Source: Struthio camelus (taxonomy: Eukaryota > Chordata > Aves > Struthioniformes > Struthionidae). From it: a DNA stretch of 64,000 nucleotides. A program made the translations under genes and the position numbers. The stretch lies in contig NC_090951.1 in NCBI RefSeq assembly GCF_040807025.1, forward strand, positions 1,550,001-1,614,000. Reading direction: 5' to 3'. Numbering within the stretch: position 1 is the first letter of the stretch; each line of letters begins with the position of its first letter. The notes beneath the pieces are model-generated. The model worked only from the letters and a program-made list of their open reading frames with translations, searched no databases and was not told where the DNA came from. This document shows positions 28,561-40,500 of this stretch, one piece after another.

Positions 28561-30330
28561 CTGTACGGTTTTAGTAAACTACGCATGTCAAAAGCAGGTT
28601 TGATTGCTTACCAGCTTACATCGCGGTCCTTAGGCCTAAAGGCGGAGCAGCATCCCGCCCTGGGCTGCCGGGACACGGCGTGGCCGCTGCTGACCGGAAA
28701 CGGGAGCCCGGGAGCCCCGGCGGGAGGGAACCGGCGGTCCTCGCAGCCACCAGCACGGCCCGGTCCCCCGCAGCCCGCGCGTCACAAACGTGGGACGCGC
28801 TTGGAAACTCCCAGCACAGAGTTTCAGCTCACCCTCATTAATCAAGCAAAAGAAAGCGTTGCTTGCGCTCGTTTCCAGCCGGATGCGTCCCACCGCGGGC
28901 AAGGCAGTGCTAACTGTCCTGCACCGAGGAGGCGAGAATAAGTTTTGCTGTCCCAGCAAAAACAAATTTATTTCGTTTCAGTTGAAAGTTTTAATAACTG
29001 AATCAAGGTATTAAGGATACTTCCTATTTCAGAGGAGCTTACAATGTTTATCAGAAAGATTTTTTACCTCCCTTTTCTTTCCAGGAACAAGGAGTGAGAC
29101 GGATCTTCGCTGCAGAGGAGCAGTGCCCACCGCGCCTCCCCGCTGCACCTCCGCCTCGTTGGCCGCGGAAGGGACGCAGCTGCAACAGGCAGAGCTGCGA
29201 CAGGCGGGCTGGACTCCCAGCCGCCGAGCCGCTACAGAATAAAATCCTGCAACGAGCTTGCAACCACCTTCTGCGTTCTGGAACATCCAGTGCCAGCGCC
29301 TGGCTCCCGCCAGCTGCCGCGGGGGACGCACCGCCGGCGCACAGGTCCCGCTCTAGCCAAAGGCGACCACGCGCGGCGGTGACAGTGCCCCGGCTGGGCC
29401 ACCGCGCTGCGCTGCGCTCCCCCGGAGCGGCTCACGCAGGGCAGCGTCTCCCACCCGGCCGAGCAGCCCCGTGAAGCCCCGCTCCGGAGCAGAGAGATTT
29501 CCTTTGGATTCAGCTGCCTGAACCTGATCGGCAACTTGTAGGCACGGCTTATCCCAGTTAAACATTTTGGCCCTTCTCTCCGTTGTCCTCACTAAAAATT
29601 AACTCCTTGCAGAACGAGGTCACTGCCAGGAAAACCTCAGCATCGCCATCCAGCCGCTGGAGAAAAGCCCAGGAGCGCCACAGAGGAGGCCGCGAGCTGA
29701 GCGCTGTCCCCCCCGCGGGCAGCAGAGCGGGGCCGGCACCCGCGGCCGCTGGTCCTGGAGATGCCCCTAGCGCTGCCGTGGCTGCCGAAGGGCTGCACTT
29801 CCGGCGGCGAGCAGCCCCGTCCCGGCCGCCTGCTGTGGGCTCAGCTGCCGGGGCACAGCGAGACATCACACCACCGCTCTCGGCTGCTGCGCCTGCCATA
29901 TTGGAGCATCCCCAGGCGCCGCGGGCTGCTCTTGCCTCTGCCAGGGCTCGGCCCGCAAGGGTCCCACCGCCGTTGCCCCCCGCTCTGTTCCCCTCACCTG
30001 TGGCGCTACGCGAATGTCTCTTACCTTCCTCCCGTCCCCAGCGTCCTGCTGCAGCTGCAAGCGCGGAAGGGTGGCGCGTGGGCTGCTTGGCTCTCCAGAG
30101 CCCTGACCAAACCCACCTGGGGCGACAGTGCGCAAGCCACTGGGGAAAGGTATTTATACCAAATACGCCTTGAGTCACCCCAGAGAAGAAATAAGGTATT
30201 GCCAGTAAGTGCGAAAAAATACGCATGAACGGTGCGTGTGAAACCGTTGTGGTGTAACGGCGAAGGTGACTCTGGCGCTGGCAGCAGGCGGCTCGGTGCA
30301 GGGGCTGGGCCAGGCGGACGGGCCAGGCAC
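28560..30330. promoter_or_regulatory. Orphan CpG-rich segment(s) with no assigned gene
   Basis: GC-rich, CpG-dense blocks (about 28,640-28,790, 29,100-29,480 and especially 29,640-30,110) lie 8-11 kb from the nearest known gene. The last block carries ACTTCCGG (ETS type, near 29,808) and, on the minus strand, CCAATATGGC around an ATG at 29,899 (CCAAT/YY1-like). Overlapping open frames up to 222 codons exist on both strands, but I recognise no protein and see no clear donor site. It could be the promoter of an unannotated transcript or an enhancer-type island. Confidence 0.45.
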
Positions 30331-33300
30331 GGCCTTTGACGCCCTCCCAAGCAGATTCCTTCTCCAGCCGACGCTTCTTTCAAGGAAGCGTTTAAAAATA
30401 ACCTTCCACGTAAAAATAGTTTTTGGAGAGGAAAACAAATACATCATTAATTTGGAAATTTACTGATCGAGAGTAATTAAAATTTAGAAAATAACTAGCT
30501 TCATTAACGAGAAGGTGAGCCGGGGACAGCACAGCGAGAGCTGCTGTGTTACCAAACACCTCCAGTGGCGACTGCAATGACTGTGTCACTGTCTTTTTCA
30601 GCACAGCGGCTACCCTGAGTTTTCTCTCTTTACCCAAATAATTTCAGCCGCTCGAGACGCTCGGAGCGCAGCGCCTAAGCTGAGACAGCGACTAGACAGC
30701 GGGGCCCGAGCGTTTGGGCTCTCCTAGTTTTTACCCTCTCCATCTCGGACACGGTCTAAATTCTCCGCAACGCTTGAAGAAACGAGACTGCCGGACGCGT
30801 TAACCCTCCAGGCCTCGCAAGGACTTAAATGCGGTTCAGAAGTTTCTTCCTGATTTCTGTAGATTTTGGATCCAATTCCTCGTGATCACCAGAGATAAAC
30901 TTTTCAGCAAAATAGCGTTTGCCAAGAAAACAGTTCACAGCCTTCCTTCGTATTCCGAATCAGTTTTTCCTCTACTAAAAAGCACATTCAGGATGTCCTG
31001 TCCCGTGACCACAGTACTCGCTTCTGGACCGCAGAATAGCGTTAATATGCAGGAACCTCTCAAAGGAGGCGCGGTTGGTTCCATGAGTTATCCAGCACCG
31101 GTTTCAAACACCGCCACCACTGCAGAAACCTCCACTTTCATCATCTCAATTAATGGTCCTTTTTTCCCCCAGGCATTTCATCCAGCTTCCTGTCTTAATG
31201 TCTTGCTTCCGTTGTGCACGGTCCCTTCACGAAGAGTTACAGAGCTTTGCAGCAGCTTCATCCAGCAGGTGACTAGTGTCATCAAATCCTCTAAGTAGGA
31301 TTATGCTACTATTTTTCCATGTCCGTTATTATAAATCTAACGGCACTCTATTTTGCAGGCACCGATCCTGTTTATTTTTGGGGCCGTACTCTTCTTCATT
31401 TTGGTTACTGCAGAATATTTCCAGTCTGTCCACGAGTTTGACACTTGTCACAGACCTGTCACAGCAAACCTCTGACTTTTCCCTTAGCTTATACTTACAT
31501 ACAGAAATGTATTTGTTCCCTAAATTATTTCAGCTAAAACGCAGGACCAAATCAGACAATTCTCACTGACTTTTCCTTGCCTCTTCGATCAGGTCAGGGT
31601 CGGCCCATCCGTTACCCTTCTGATCTCTCTGCTTTCTCCGAGGATGATTTTGCTGGGTGCTGCTTCCCTGAACTTGCCGACTGCGACTACCATAAACGCT
31701 ACAAAGGAGGAGGCTAACTGCCGAGAGCTAGACTCTGCTGGCAGCTGTGGGACAGAGGTGTTAAACTGCATTTATTTACATGTATACTAATAAAAATGTC
31801 TTTCATGGTCCCCATTTCACCTTTCCACGGAAAGCAATCCCCCCACCACGCGCACACTCACTCCTGCGGCGAAGGCAGCCGGCCTTCCCGGGCACTACCT
31901 GGCACAACCGAGCTCCAGGGCAGCACACTTCGACATCCTTCAAAGTAAAACTCATCCCAGAAAACTAGAGGAGGTACCTATTTCACAATATTAGACTTTA
32001 TGGCTTCTTATCTGACAAAATTTGTTTCCCTAACTCCTTTGCTGCTTGGCCATGGTACTGCCTGAGCAGCTCGGCTGAAATTTATCCAAATGACGTACTG
32101 AGCTTTCACAGCTCCCCTGCCAGCATTGCAAAAGTCTCATTATTACAGTATTAAAGTATTGTACAGAATCAGCAATTGCAGAAAGCAGATTGCAGAACTG
32201 GACAAGTAAGACAGCACTCAGCAGTGTACATATGGCAGCTGTTCAGAAAGATCTTAACGACAACTAAGCAACGGTAAAAGAACAGAAAGGACAATGATTT
32301 CATAACGTTTAATACTTGCAAGTTTAATAATGATCCAAATTCAGGTCACTGTGGAATGAATTATGTAAACAGGCCCCTGCCCCCCCCCCCCCCCCAGACG
32401 TGGGCTGCGTTGCTCGCACAGAGCGTTGCTTTCCTAACACGCGGCAGGAACAACCATATGACTCGGTGCTGATACTCTGAACAAAGTCCTTGGCACAGGC
32501 TCAGTTTCAACTGATGCCACCTAAAAGATTTTTCCTCTGTCAAAAGCAAAACAAATATCACATCTGCAATAGCTCAGCATTGTCTTAGCTTTAACCAATA
32601 AGTAGCTTTAACCAAAACTACTGTCACTACCAAAGTTTTCCTGCTCAAACTGCACTGCATGTATGTGCAATTTGCAAGAATCCAAGTCACAGCTTCCGTT
32701 GCCATGCAATGGATGCAATGCTATTGTTCTTCATGGACTTTTAGTAGAGCAGCAGGGCTGGTCCAGGGAGCAGCAAGCAGCTGCTGAACACCTTTGTTCC
32801 CCCTAAGCCTTTTGTCTGACGGTAATTGCCACTGAGGTCTAGTTAAAACCTGTGCCTCAAGTACAGCTGATGTGAACTTGTCAAGTTTGTAAAACTATGT
32901 ATGAGGAACACTTGATATTCAGAAAGCAGAAAAATAGGGGGACGTTCGCGACTGCAGTAAAATACTGGTTTCAAACACTGACGGACTAACTGAAAACGTT
33001 TGGAGTCTGTTACAGGAGAGAACTGTGCACGCGCTTGTTGTACGTGTTTATTGGAAGTGGCAAATACAGGATGCAGTGTGGTTGAGGGGGACAGAGGGCA
33101 TCCACACACCAGAACTGCACCGGACAGTTAGCACTGTTCCAGAACCGGACAACTGCTGAAACATTACTTCTAGCACAACCTGCGCTCTCCTGGGGCAGCT
33201 TCCAAGACTACCAGATTTGAACCTTGACTTCAGGGCGTTTGGGACCTTGTTCCCTTGCTATTCCTTATCAGCTAATTTGAACAAAAATGGGAACATACCC

Positions 33301-35330
33301 AAACCTTCTAGTCATCCTTCGCTACCCGTCAAACCCATTAACAGTTACATTCAATTTTGTCAAGGAATCTGGGTTCACCAAGAGGCGTACGACAGCAGCC
33401 CTCCAGCTAGGCTGGCTGTTCCCAGGCAGCGTTAGTAGGGTTACACAAGTCTTTGCCTCTGTGCTCACGTTTACAGTTTTTCACTCGATTCCTTTCCCAA
33501 AGCACCTGAAGGAAGCAAGCCATCCACACCCAGCTTTAATTTCACTGAAATACTTGTCTTGCCTGGATGAAAGCTGAGACAGTGCCTGTATTGTACGGCA
33601 GATCTGGTAACAAACATTTGCTGGGCGAGAAGTTCAGAATAAGGACAAAGATTTGGAATTTTCTTTTTTTAATCCTCAAATAAAATAGGTAAACAAGCTT
33701 TGTTAATGCCTCTTTTGTTTAGTCGAAATTTTTGGCCTATTGGACCCATCATTAAGTGAACCACAAGAAAAAAAGGAATGAAAAGAACTGGATGACGCCC
33801 ACCAACTCTCACCGGAGGAAGCACGCAGGCAAGTTAGTTCAGTGCTCGCGAAAAGTAATGGCCCGACGGCTTTGCCAGGCGCACGCTAGCCCCCGTGTCC
33901 ATCACGCACACGCCTGCCCTCAACCAAACGCCTTTCCCGCTGACAGAGGGTGCCAGGGAGGAGCGACGGCCCCGTAAAACTGACATCTGCACTGGGCAAA
34001 CCGACAGAAACTACTGTAAGCGTGGGACTAAAGGAGAAGTGGGAAGGCCTCCGTGCGGCTTCTGTAATACATCTCAAACACCTTGGAGTTCTCTGAGGGA
34101 GTTAGCAAGCACGCAGACAAGGGATGGCTGCTTGGCAGAGGCTACTTGGGTTTCCATAAGGCATTGAACAAGGCTCTTGTCCCTGGGCTCTTAAAAGCAC
34201 CAAGGAAGTATGTGGTAAGACAGAAGAACTGAGATAAGAACTTCCCCAGGCAGTTAACTGGTTAACAGGAAACAACAGCAACAAAACCAAACAAAGGAAC
34301 AAGAACAAAAACCCAGCATCATAACAAATGGGAATAAATGACCAGTTTTTCCAATGGCAAATAGCAAAGCGACAAAATTTGATGATGGCAAAAAGTTACT
34401 CAGAGTAGCCAGAATGAGACTGACTGTAGAGAGCTGCAGAAAAACTGTATGAAAAAGAAGAAATGTTAGAATCCAGGTAAAAGTGATGCTTATGGAGAAA
34501 GCAGACACTTTTCCATCATCATACCAGGCTTTTCTGCAAGTCCCTTTCCTCAAGCTAATCTGAGGTTCCTACAATCAGATCATCTGACTTCTGTGTAGCG
34601 GACCCCAGACTTCCTAGAGTTAACCCTGACTGAGTAAGATAACGTTTTTAGAAAATACATGCCTTTCAGCTTTAAAACTTTCCATTGATGGAGAATCCAC
34701 TATAAACCTCACTAAACTGTTCTCATGGGAAATCGCTTAATGATATATGCGAATAAAAGTACCCATTTCCAGTTTGAGCTGGTCTAGCTCTAACTTGGAA
34801 CTACTGCCTTTTTTTAAACTCCCATCCCCTAGCTCAAAAAGCCCTTTTATAAAGTTTCAATTCCCTGTGCAAGTACTTCCAAGCTGCAATTCTGCAGCCT
34901 TCCCTATGATAAGCTACACTGAGCTGTAAATAACGTTTTCCAAGCTTTTAATCATTTACATGGCTTTTCTATGGATTACCAAAAAAAAAAAAAAAAAAGC
35001 AGTCATAGTATCCATTCACTGCAGCAACAGTGCCAAACAGACTAGCATCACACTATCCCTATTTATCATTCCCATTAACGCACAAGAGGAACACATCAGA
35101 CCTCTACCCCGTAGAGTCATGTTGTGCTACTTATCTGATGTGATGCTGAAATCATATGCAGAGTTACTGCTCCCCAGGATGCAGCCCAACACCCTGCGAG
35201 CTCAGCCTGCACTGTTTACTTTTACATTCGCAACTTTGCATCTAACTTATCAACAATTCAGACCACTCTGTCAGTAACTCATCCTCTGCGCTATGCAGCC
35301 ATCACCTAGTCTGCACATTTTACCAGGGAG
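30330..35330. other. Intergenic DNA, nothing recognised
   Basis: AT-rich to mixed sequence downstream of CYB5B. It contains a C16 run at 32,380-32,395, A-rich runs near 34,980 and several short chance ORFs (138 codons at 30,882-31,298 plus is the longest). Part of the CYB5B 3' UTR may reach into this stretch if a distal polyadenylation site is used. I see no RNA gene or intact mobile element. Confidence 0.5.
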
Positions 35331-35424
35331 GATCTGTCTTCTTTCAGGTCGCTAGTAAGTTTTAAACAGCACAGATTGCTCTTGGGGTTCATTAGAAACA
35401 TGTTCGCTGAGTGCCTGTTCCCCT

Positions 35425-35720
35425 TTCACAGCTACATCAAGACTTTAAGTCTTCCATTTGTCCTTGTGGATTTTTGTATTGCTCTTGTTAAATCAGACAA
35501 AATATCTTGCAGTATCAAGTCAAATGCCTTACAGAAGCCCAAGCAGCACATCCATGTATTATCAACTAATCTGGAATACAAAAATATCATGCAAGTCTGA
35601 TAGGATCTATTTTCCATAAACTTATGTTGACGGACATACTGCTTACTTTAAGACCTGTATTAATGTATGACTAAGTGGCCTATCACCTTTATCCTTTAAA
35701 AAAAATGTAGCTAAATGGAA
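35425..35720 (-). mobile_element. CR1-type LINE relic, reverse-transcriptase fragment
   Basis: The minus-strand frame reads QHKFMENRSYQT, then an FLYSRLVDN stretch, then LGFCKAFDLILQDIL. This aligns with the CR1 RT block QHGF..GKSC.TNL followed by YLDFSKAFDTVSHDIL, so the two conserved RT boxes keep the right order and spacing. One catalytic Asp position (D of LDFSKAFD) is replaced by G and stops flank the frame, so the copy is dead. CR1 is the dominant LINE of birds and other sauropsids, which supports the host assignment. Confidence 0.75.
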
Positions 35721-36408
35721 CTTTCCAGACCTTTCCCACTGCATTTTCCTTGGCTCAAGTTTATGCTCTTCTGTTATACTCTTCTGTTTATTCTGTCTTA
35801 AGAAAGTAGACCACTAAACCATTCAGGACAGAACGGAGGACAAACGTAGCTTGCAATAGGATATTCAAGAGCCATTTTGCCAATGGGTGACTGTGGATTT
35901 CCCTAGATTGTTTTGTCTCTTATGGTGAATTGTCTGGCTGATCTGCACAATCTATGGCAGAGAAGTCGTCCTGCAGGAAGAAAGGCCTTTAAGGGGACTC
36001 TGTTGCACCTCTACTAAAGCAGTGAACGATGAGTTGTGACATATGGAAAGTAAAGAGAACAACCCAGCCTGAGCAGCGCTCTCCTTTCCTGATGACTATG
36101 CACTTCATTGGCCTTCATTTTTAAAAAGGTAGAGTGCAATGCCACAACGTCAAGAAATTGTTCTGTGTAACATTCTGGGGAGCACAGTAATTTCATGGAA
36201 GAGAGAAGGGAGAAAAAACCCATATTCAACAGGAGGTTTTCACAAATAGGGCTATGCTGCTTCCTTTTTTGCTGCAATTCAAAAAAGGTGACCAGCTTGG
36301 CTACAATATTTGAATGAGGAACCAATGAGGAACCAATGTCACACAGTACCACTGAAGGACATCAGACACCAGAACATGAGTTCCCCTTTTCCAGTGTTGT
36401 TACTCCAG

Positions 36409-36588
36409 TTCCTGAAGCCACAGACCAACACGACGCTGGAAGAGCTGGAAAGATTCACATCTTACAATGCACGAAGCATACCTTACATTGTCTCCGCACT
36501 GTTGGAGGCTGACTGTGCAATAAGCGAAGAGAGAGGAAAGGAAGAATATCTTACTGTAGTTCCAGGACAAAACTATCATTATGCATAA
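36409..36588 (+). CDS. Candidate terminal exon of an unrecognised gene or pseudogene
   Basis: A pyrimidine-rich stretch ending tgttgttactccag is followed by an open frame of 59 codons and a TAA stop. The peptide opens FLKPQTNTTLEELERFTSYN, continues through ARSIPYIVSALLEADC and ends PGQNYHYA. Composition and predicted order (helix, turn, helix, then two short strands) resemble a winged-helix unit, and the sequence looks more protein-like than other chance ORFs nearby. I do not recognise the family. No upstream exon was found on the plus strand, and no clear AATAAA follows. It may be the last exon of an undetected gene, a gene remnant, or chance. Confidence 0.3.
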   Translation, partial: FLKPQTNTTLEELERFTSYNARSIPYIVSALLEADCAISEERGKEEYLTVVPGQNYHYA

Positions 36589-37064
36589 ATCCCAAATGGA
36601 TTTTTTTCCTTTTTCATTTCACGAGAAGAGGCAGTGTAGGGTTTTTTCCCCCATCTAGTCTGGATTCACAGTAAGTAACAATGAGTTTTGTTTCCAATAC
36701 GTGTGTCAGATCAAGACTTCAGGGAGAAAGAAAATCTCCATTTCAAGAAGCTGCATGTCAGTTCCTGTTTCTGGTATCACCACATGCAACACAAAAGCAC
36801 CCAAACAAACCAAGATCCAAGGTATACATTGTTTCAGAGAGTATACATGTTAAAGGGACAAGGGCAAATATTACAAAATGAAGCGGATCGCTTTTAAAAT
36901 ACTTATATTTGTTTAACCGTTAAAAACAGACACATACAGAAAGAGGTAGCAAAGCTAACAATTTCCTGCTGCTCCGGTTAGCGATGCCTGCATGCACTGG
37001 GGAAGCTACTGTGGTTCTGAATCTCTCGCTATCTTTTCTGGAAAGGACTGTAGACAACTTGCAG

Positions 37065-37070
37065 TTTATT
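37065..37070 (-). promoter_or_regulatory. CYB5B: Possible proximal CYB5B polyadenylation signal
   Basis: AATAAA on the minus strand lies about 440 bases after the CYB5B stop codon. Mammalian CYB5B has a longer 3' UTR, so a more distal site may be the main one. Only the hexamer supports this call. Confidence 0.3.
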
Positions 37071-37508
37071 TCTGACAATGCTATGTGAAGGATTGAGGCA
37101 ATCCACAGGCTCACTAGCAGCTGTTTCACGTTGTCTGTCTGGCTTAACAAAAAGGCATCGAAAGAAAAAGGTTATCTGTGTTTTTACTAGAGCGAGAGAG
37201 AGAGAGAGCACGCGCAGGTGGGCACGCACACATGAGGGAGACTGCACACAAGCATAAAGGAGTAGCAGGAAGTTGCACTTGCCCTGCCACAGAGTGAGGG
37301 GAAAGTAAGACAGAGTCTGTTTGTCCCAGAGTTAGGATAGACAGAGTTTGGTATTAGCTTGGTCCCATGGATATCAACATCACTTTACAGACTCAAAGCT
37401 AAAAGCAAAGCATAAAAGGTTAAGGAAACCAGAATTCCACGTGGCACATGCACACGCTCTCTCTCACACCCTCTCTTTCAGGCTTTCCAAGGTTCCAGCA
37501 AGGTCAGT

Positions 37509-37599
37509 TCAAGAGGATCTGCCATCCAACATGTAATACCGATACATTAAACCTATGACCAGCGCTCCGAAGATGGGGATTAGCCATGTTGACCAGAAA
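37509..37599 (-). CDS. CYB5B: CYB5B exon 5 (membrane anchor and stop)
   Basis: After TCTCCCTGTAG the exon gives the last base of the split Ser codon, then [20 protein letters not shown] and YYMLDGRSS, then TGA. The hydrophobic [19 protein letters not shown] is the tail anchor, and the short basic/polar end fits outer-mitochondrial targeting of the type B isoform. Confidence 0.96.
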
Positions 37600-40500
37600 C
37601 TACAGGGAGAAAAACAAAAAACAAAAAAACCCACACACAACATAAAACAGAAGAAAGTATCAAGTTAATCATTTATTCAAGATGTTCCAACGCTTATTAT
37701 ATGTCTGCTTTGGTCTAGGGAACTCAGGACCTGCCTCATCAGCTAACAGACCAGCCCTGTAGGCCTCAGATTCACAAGGCAGGATAGCTCTAGCGGTCCC
37801 CACACTCGCTGCTCTGCCTGGCCCCTGAGCAAGGCCTCTATCACTGCAAGGACAGCTTAGTTGCTTATAAAACAGCAGCTGAACTGCTGAAGTTTCCAGC
37901 CTGGCACAGACAGAAACCAATCTGTTTTTTTGTTTTTGGTGGTTTTTCTTTTCTTAAATAAGCCAGGCTGTAATTTGTGCCATACAAACAGTTGAGTTGA
38001 CTCAAGGATGGAAATTGCTACAGCTATCCCATAATAAATCTTCTCTGCTCATAAACCAGAAGCCACAGACAGTGGTAGGAACTCACCTTCAGCCAGCCTC
38101 CTTAGCAAAAAAGTTCTGCATCAGCTGTGAAAGACTAGAGCCCTGTTCTGGTTGTAAGCACTGCCGAAACGTCAGCTAAACTAGGGTGGTTGCTATAAAG
38201 ACTCTCCAAAAAATGCATGTCACTGTGTTGCACCAGCCCCTGGCTTGCAGTGGTCTGCAATGACCACCCAAATAAGTGTTGTAGCACGAAGGGACGGCAG
38301 CCACGGTCATGTAACGTGAACACATGGGCCAGAAATTGCAAGCTGCAAAATAGCAGGGTTCCCGGGGTGCCTGTTCTGCCCGGCATGGAGCAGGGGACTT
38401 CTCACCCCCGGCTGTGCCTCCATATCCAACAGGGGAGGTGTAGGCTCTAGCAGATAACTCGGCGTGCTCAGTTTGGCAACTTATTTTGGACTATCTGCTT
38501 GCTGGAAGGCCAGTGCAGTAATACCCCAGAGCTTTTTTGTTTTTTTGGGTTTTGTTTCCTGCCCATTAGAGTTAATATGTTGTTCTACAAATGGCGAGTC
38601 CCAACCTCTCAATCTCTTATTTCAAGAAGATACTATACCTTGTTTGGCCTGAGGATGTCATGTTTGGGTCCTGAAGGAGGAAAGGGAAGGGAGTGAGCAG
38701 GGGAAAAAAAAGAAACATCACACATATGCTAATAAAATTAGAAGACTGAACATGTGATTACAGAAAGAGGAAAAATAACCCTCCCCTTTTTTCCCAAACA
38801 CCCTATCTTTCCTGTCTGTCACCAAACTGGATGTTTCATGGGGATGCTTGCCCTCTTCCTCACCTCTGCATTCTTTCCATCAATCCAATTCCTCCCACCC
38901 AGTCCTCAACTTCACACTGGAAGCTACACCTCTTTCAACTAGAAGCGGGCCTTGCTCATCTCCTCTCAAACTAGTCTCTTCATTTTATATGCTATGGATG
39001 AGAACTTGCAGACTCCCTCTGCTCGTTATGGACAATCCTTTCACTGTGATCTCTTCTCTAAAGCTGTGTCCGCTTCCCCATTTTCTGTGCTCCTGCCTGA
39101 CCGCTCAAGTGTATAACCTCAAAGTTCTCTTCAACTCTTCCCTTGTGTACAAACTGTTGCCAAACTTTAATATTTCTTCTTTCATAAAATTTTGAGCATT
39201 TAACCACTTTTGTCCAGTCAGCTGAAATTCTCATTGAGGCTTTTCAACTCTATGTTGGCTACTGCACATCCTCTTCCTCTATGGCCTGGCTGATGCAACG
39301 TTACTGCTCTCCAGTCTAATCAACATCTACCTGCCAAAAATCACCTTTCTTGCCCGTCGTAAACAGTATTATTGCTGCTTCCTGAGGGTCTCACCACTTT
39401 CTTATCTGCCAAAATACATTCAGTGGATGCTAAACACTGACACTTATCTGGGGGGAGTTACCTTTGAGCTGAATCACAAGAGTGCATATGTACAGCATTT
39501 TTTTGACATCCTCCAACTGACTTCTATCTCTTGCTATCATTTTTAAAAATAGGCCCAAGTAGAATTTAAAACTGATTTTGCACACTGAAAAAAAAAGCAG
39601 ATCTTAGCTGTTAATATGGAAAAAAAAATAGATCTTAGCTGTTAAGAAGTCTCTGGACTTTCTCTTTAGAGGATTTTGCAAATTCTGATAACAATAGAAG
39701 TGAAATCAATCTTCCTGTTCACCACTAAGCACTATCAGAGATTTAACAAGGTTAATTTCCCACTTATCCTGGTGCTCCCCTGTATTCCTTAGCCAGTTCT
39801 GTAATTCATACTTTTTTTTTGTTTAGATCTATTTTAAAAAAAAGCAATTTGCAAAAATATTTAACTCTTATATCCAAGAGAGCTATTCAGATTAATACTT
39901 ATTTCTACACACACTTAGGCCTGTGATTCCATTTGTGAAATAGAGTTGAATCAAACAATACATTGAAAGATGAATATATGCATAATCATGCAGCTCCACT
40001 TTATAACTAAGAGTAGGTTTTACCTAGCCTGAGCTACTCTTTCTATGGCTAACTATAACAAACAAACATTCCCAAGGGCTTCAGTTGCTGCTCTCTCTGT
40101 TGACAGTTTCCTTACTAATTCCTGGTACTCTGCAAGTGGCCCTGCTTTGAACAACATTTAATGAAAGCGTTGTTGAAGGCAGAGCTGTCTCTGGTCCAAG
40201 CCTTCAAGCCAACCAAGAAGAGAAGCCAGCTGCAAGACACATGTTTACCTCTCAAACTGGATTCTATTTATTACCATTTCCCCATCCCCATCCATTTCAA
40301 AGGCACTTTTGCAACACTGTCTCCCATTCTGATCCAGGAGTATCTGAGTTTTAAGCAACACCAACGATTTCTAGGGCAGTTAACAGAGAATTCTTGTTTT
40401 ACAGCCAACCCTACGGTGGCTGCGCGTGTCTCCTGGCTTGAACGTAACAACACTAACAGCCCGGTGATCAGGACACAGTGAGTTATTAAAAAAAAAAAAA

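Noticed and set aside
29558-30226. 222-codon minus and 196-codon plus frames at the orphan CpG island
   Set aside because: Mutually overlapping, low-complexity and without donor sites; kept only as a possible promoter, not as a gene.
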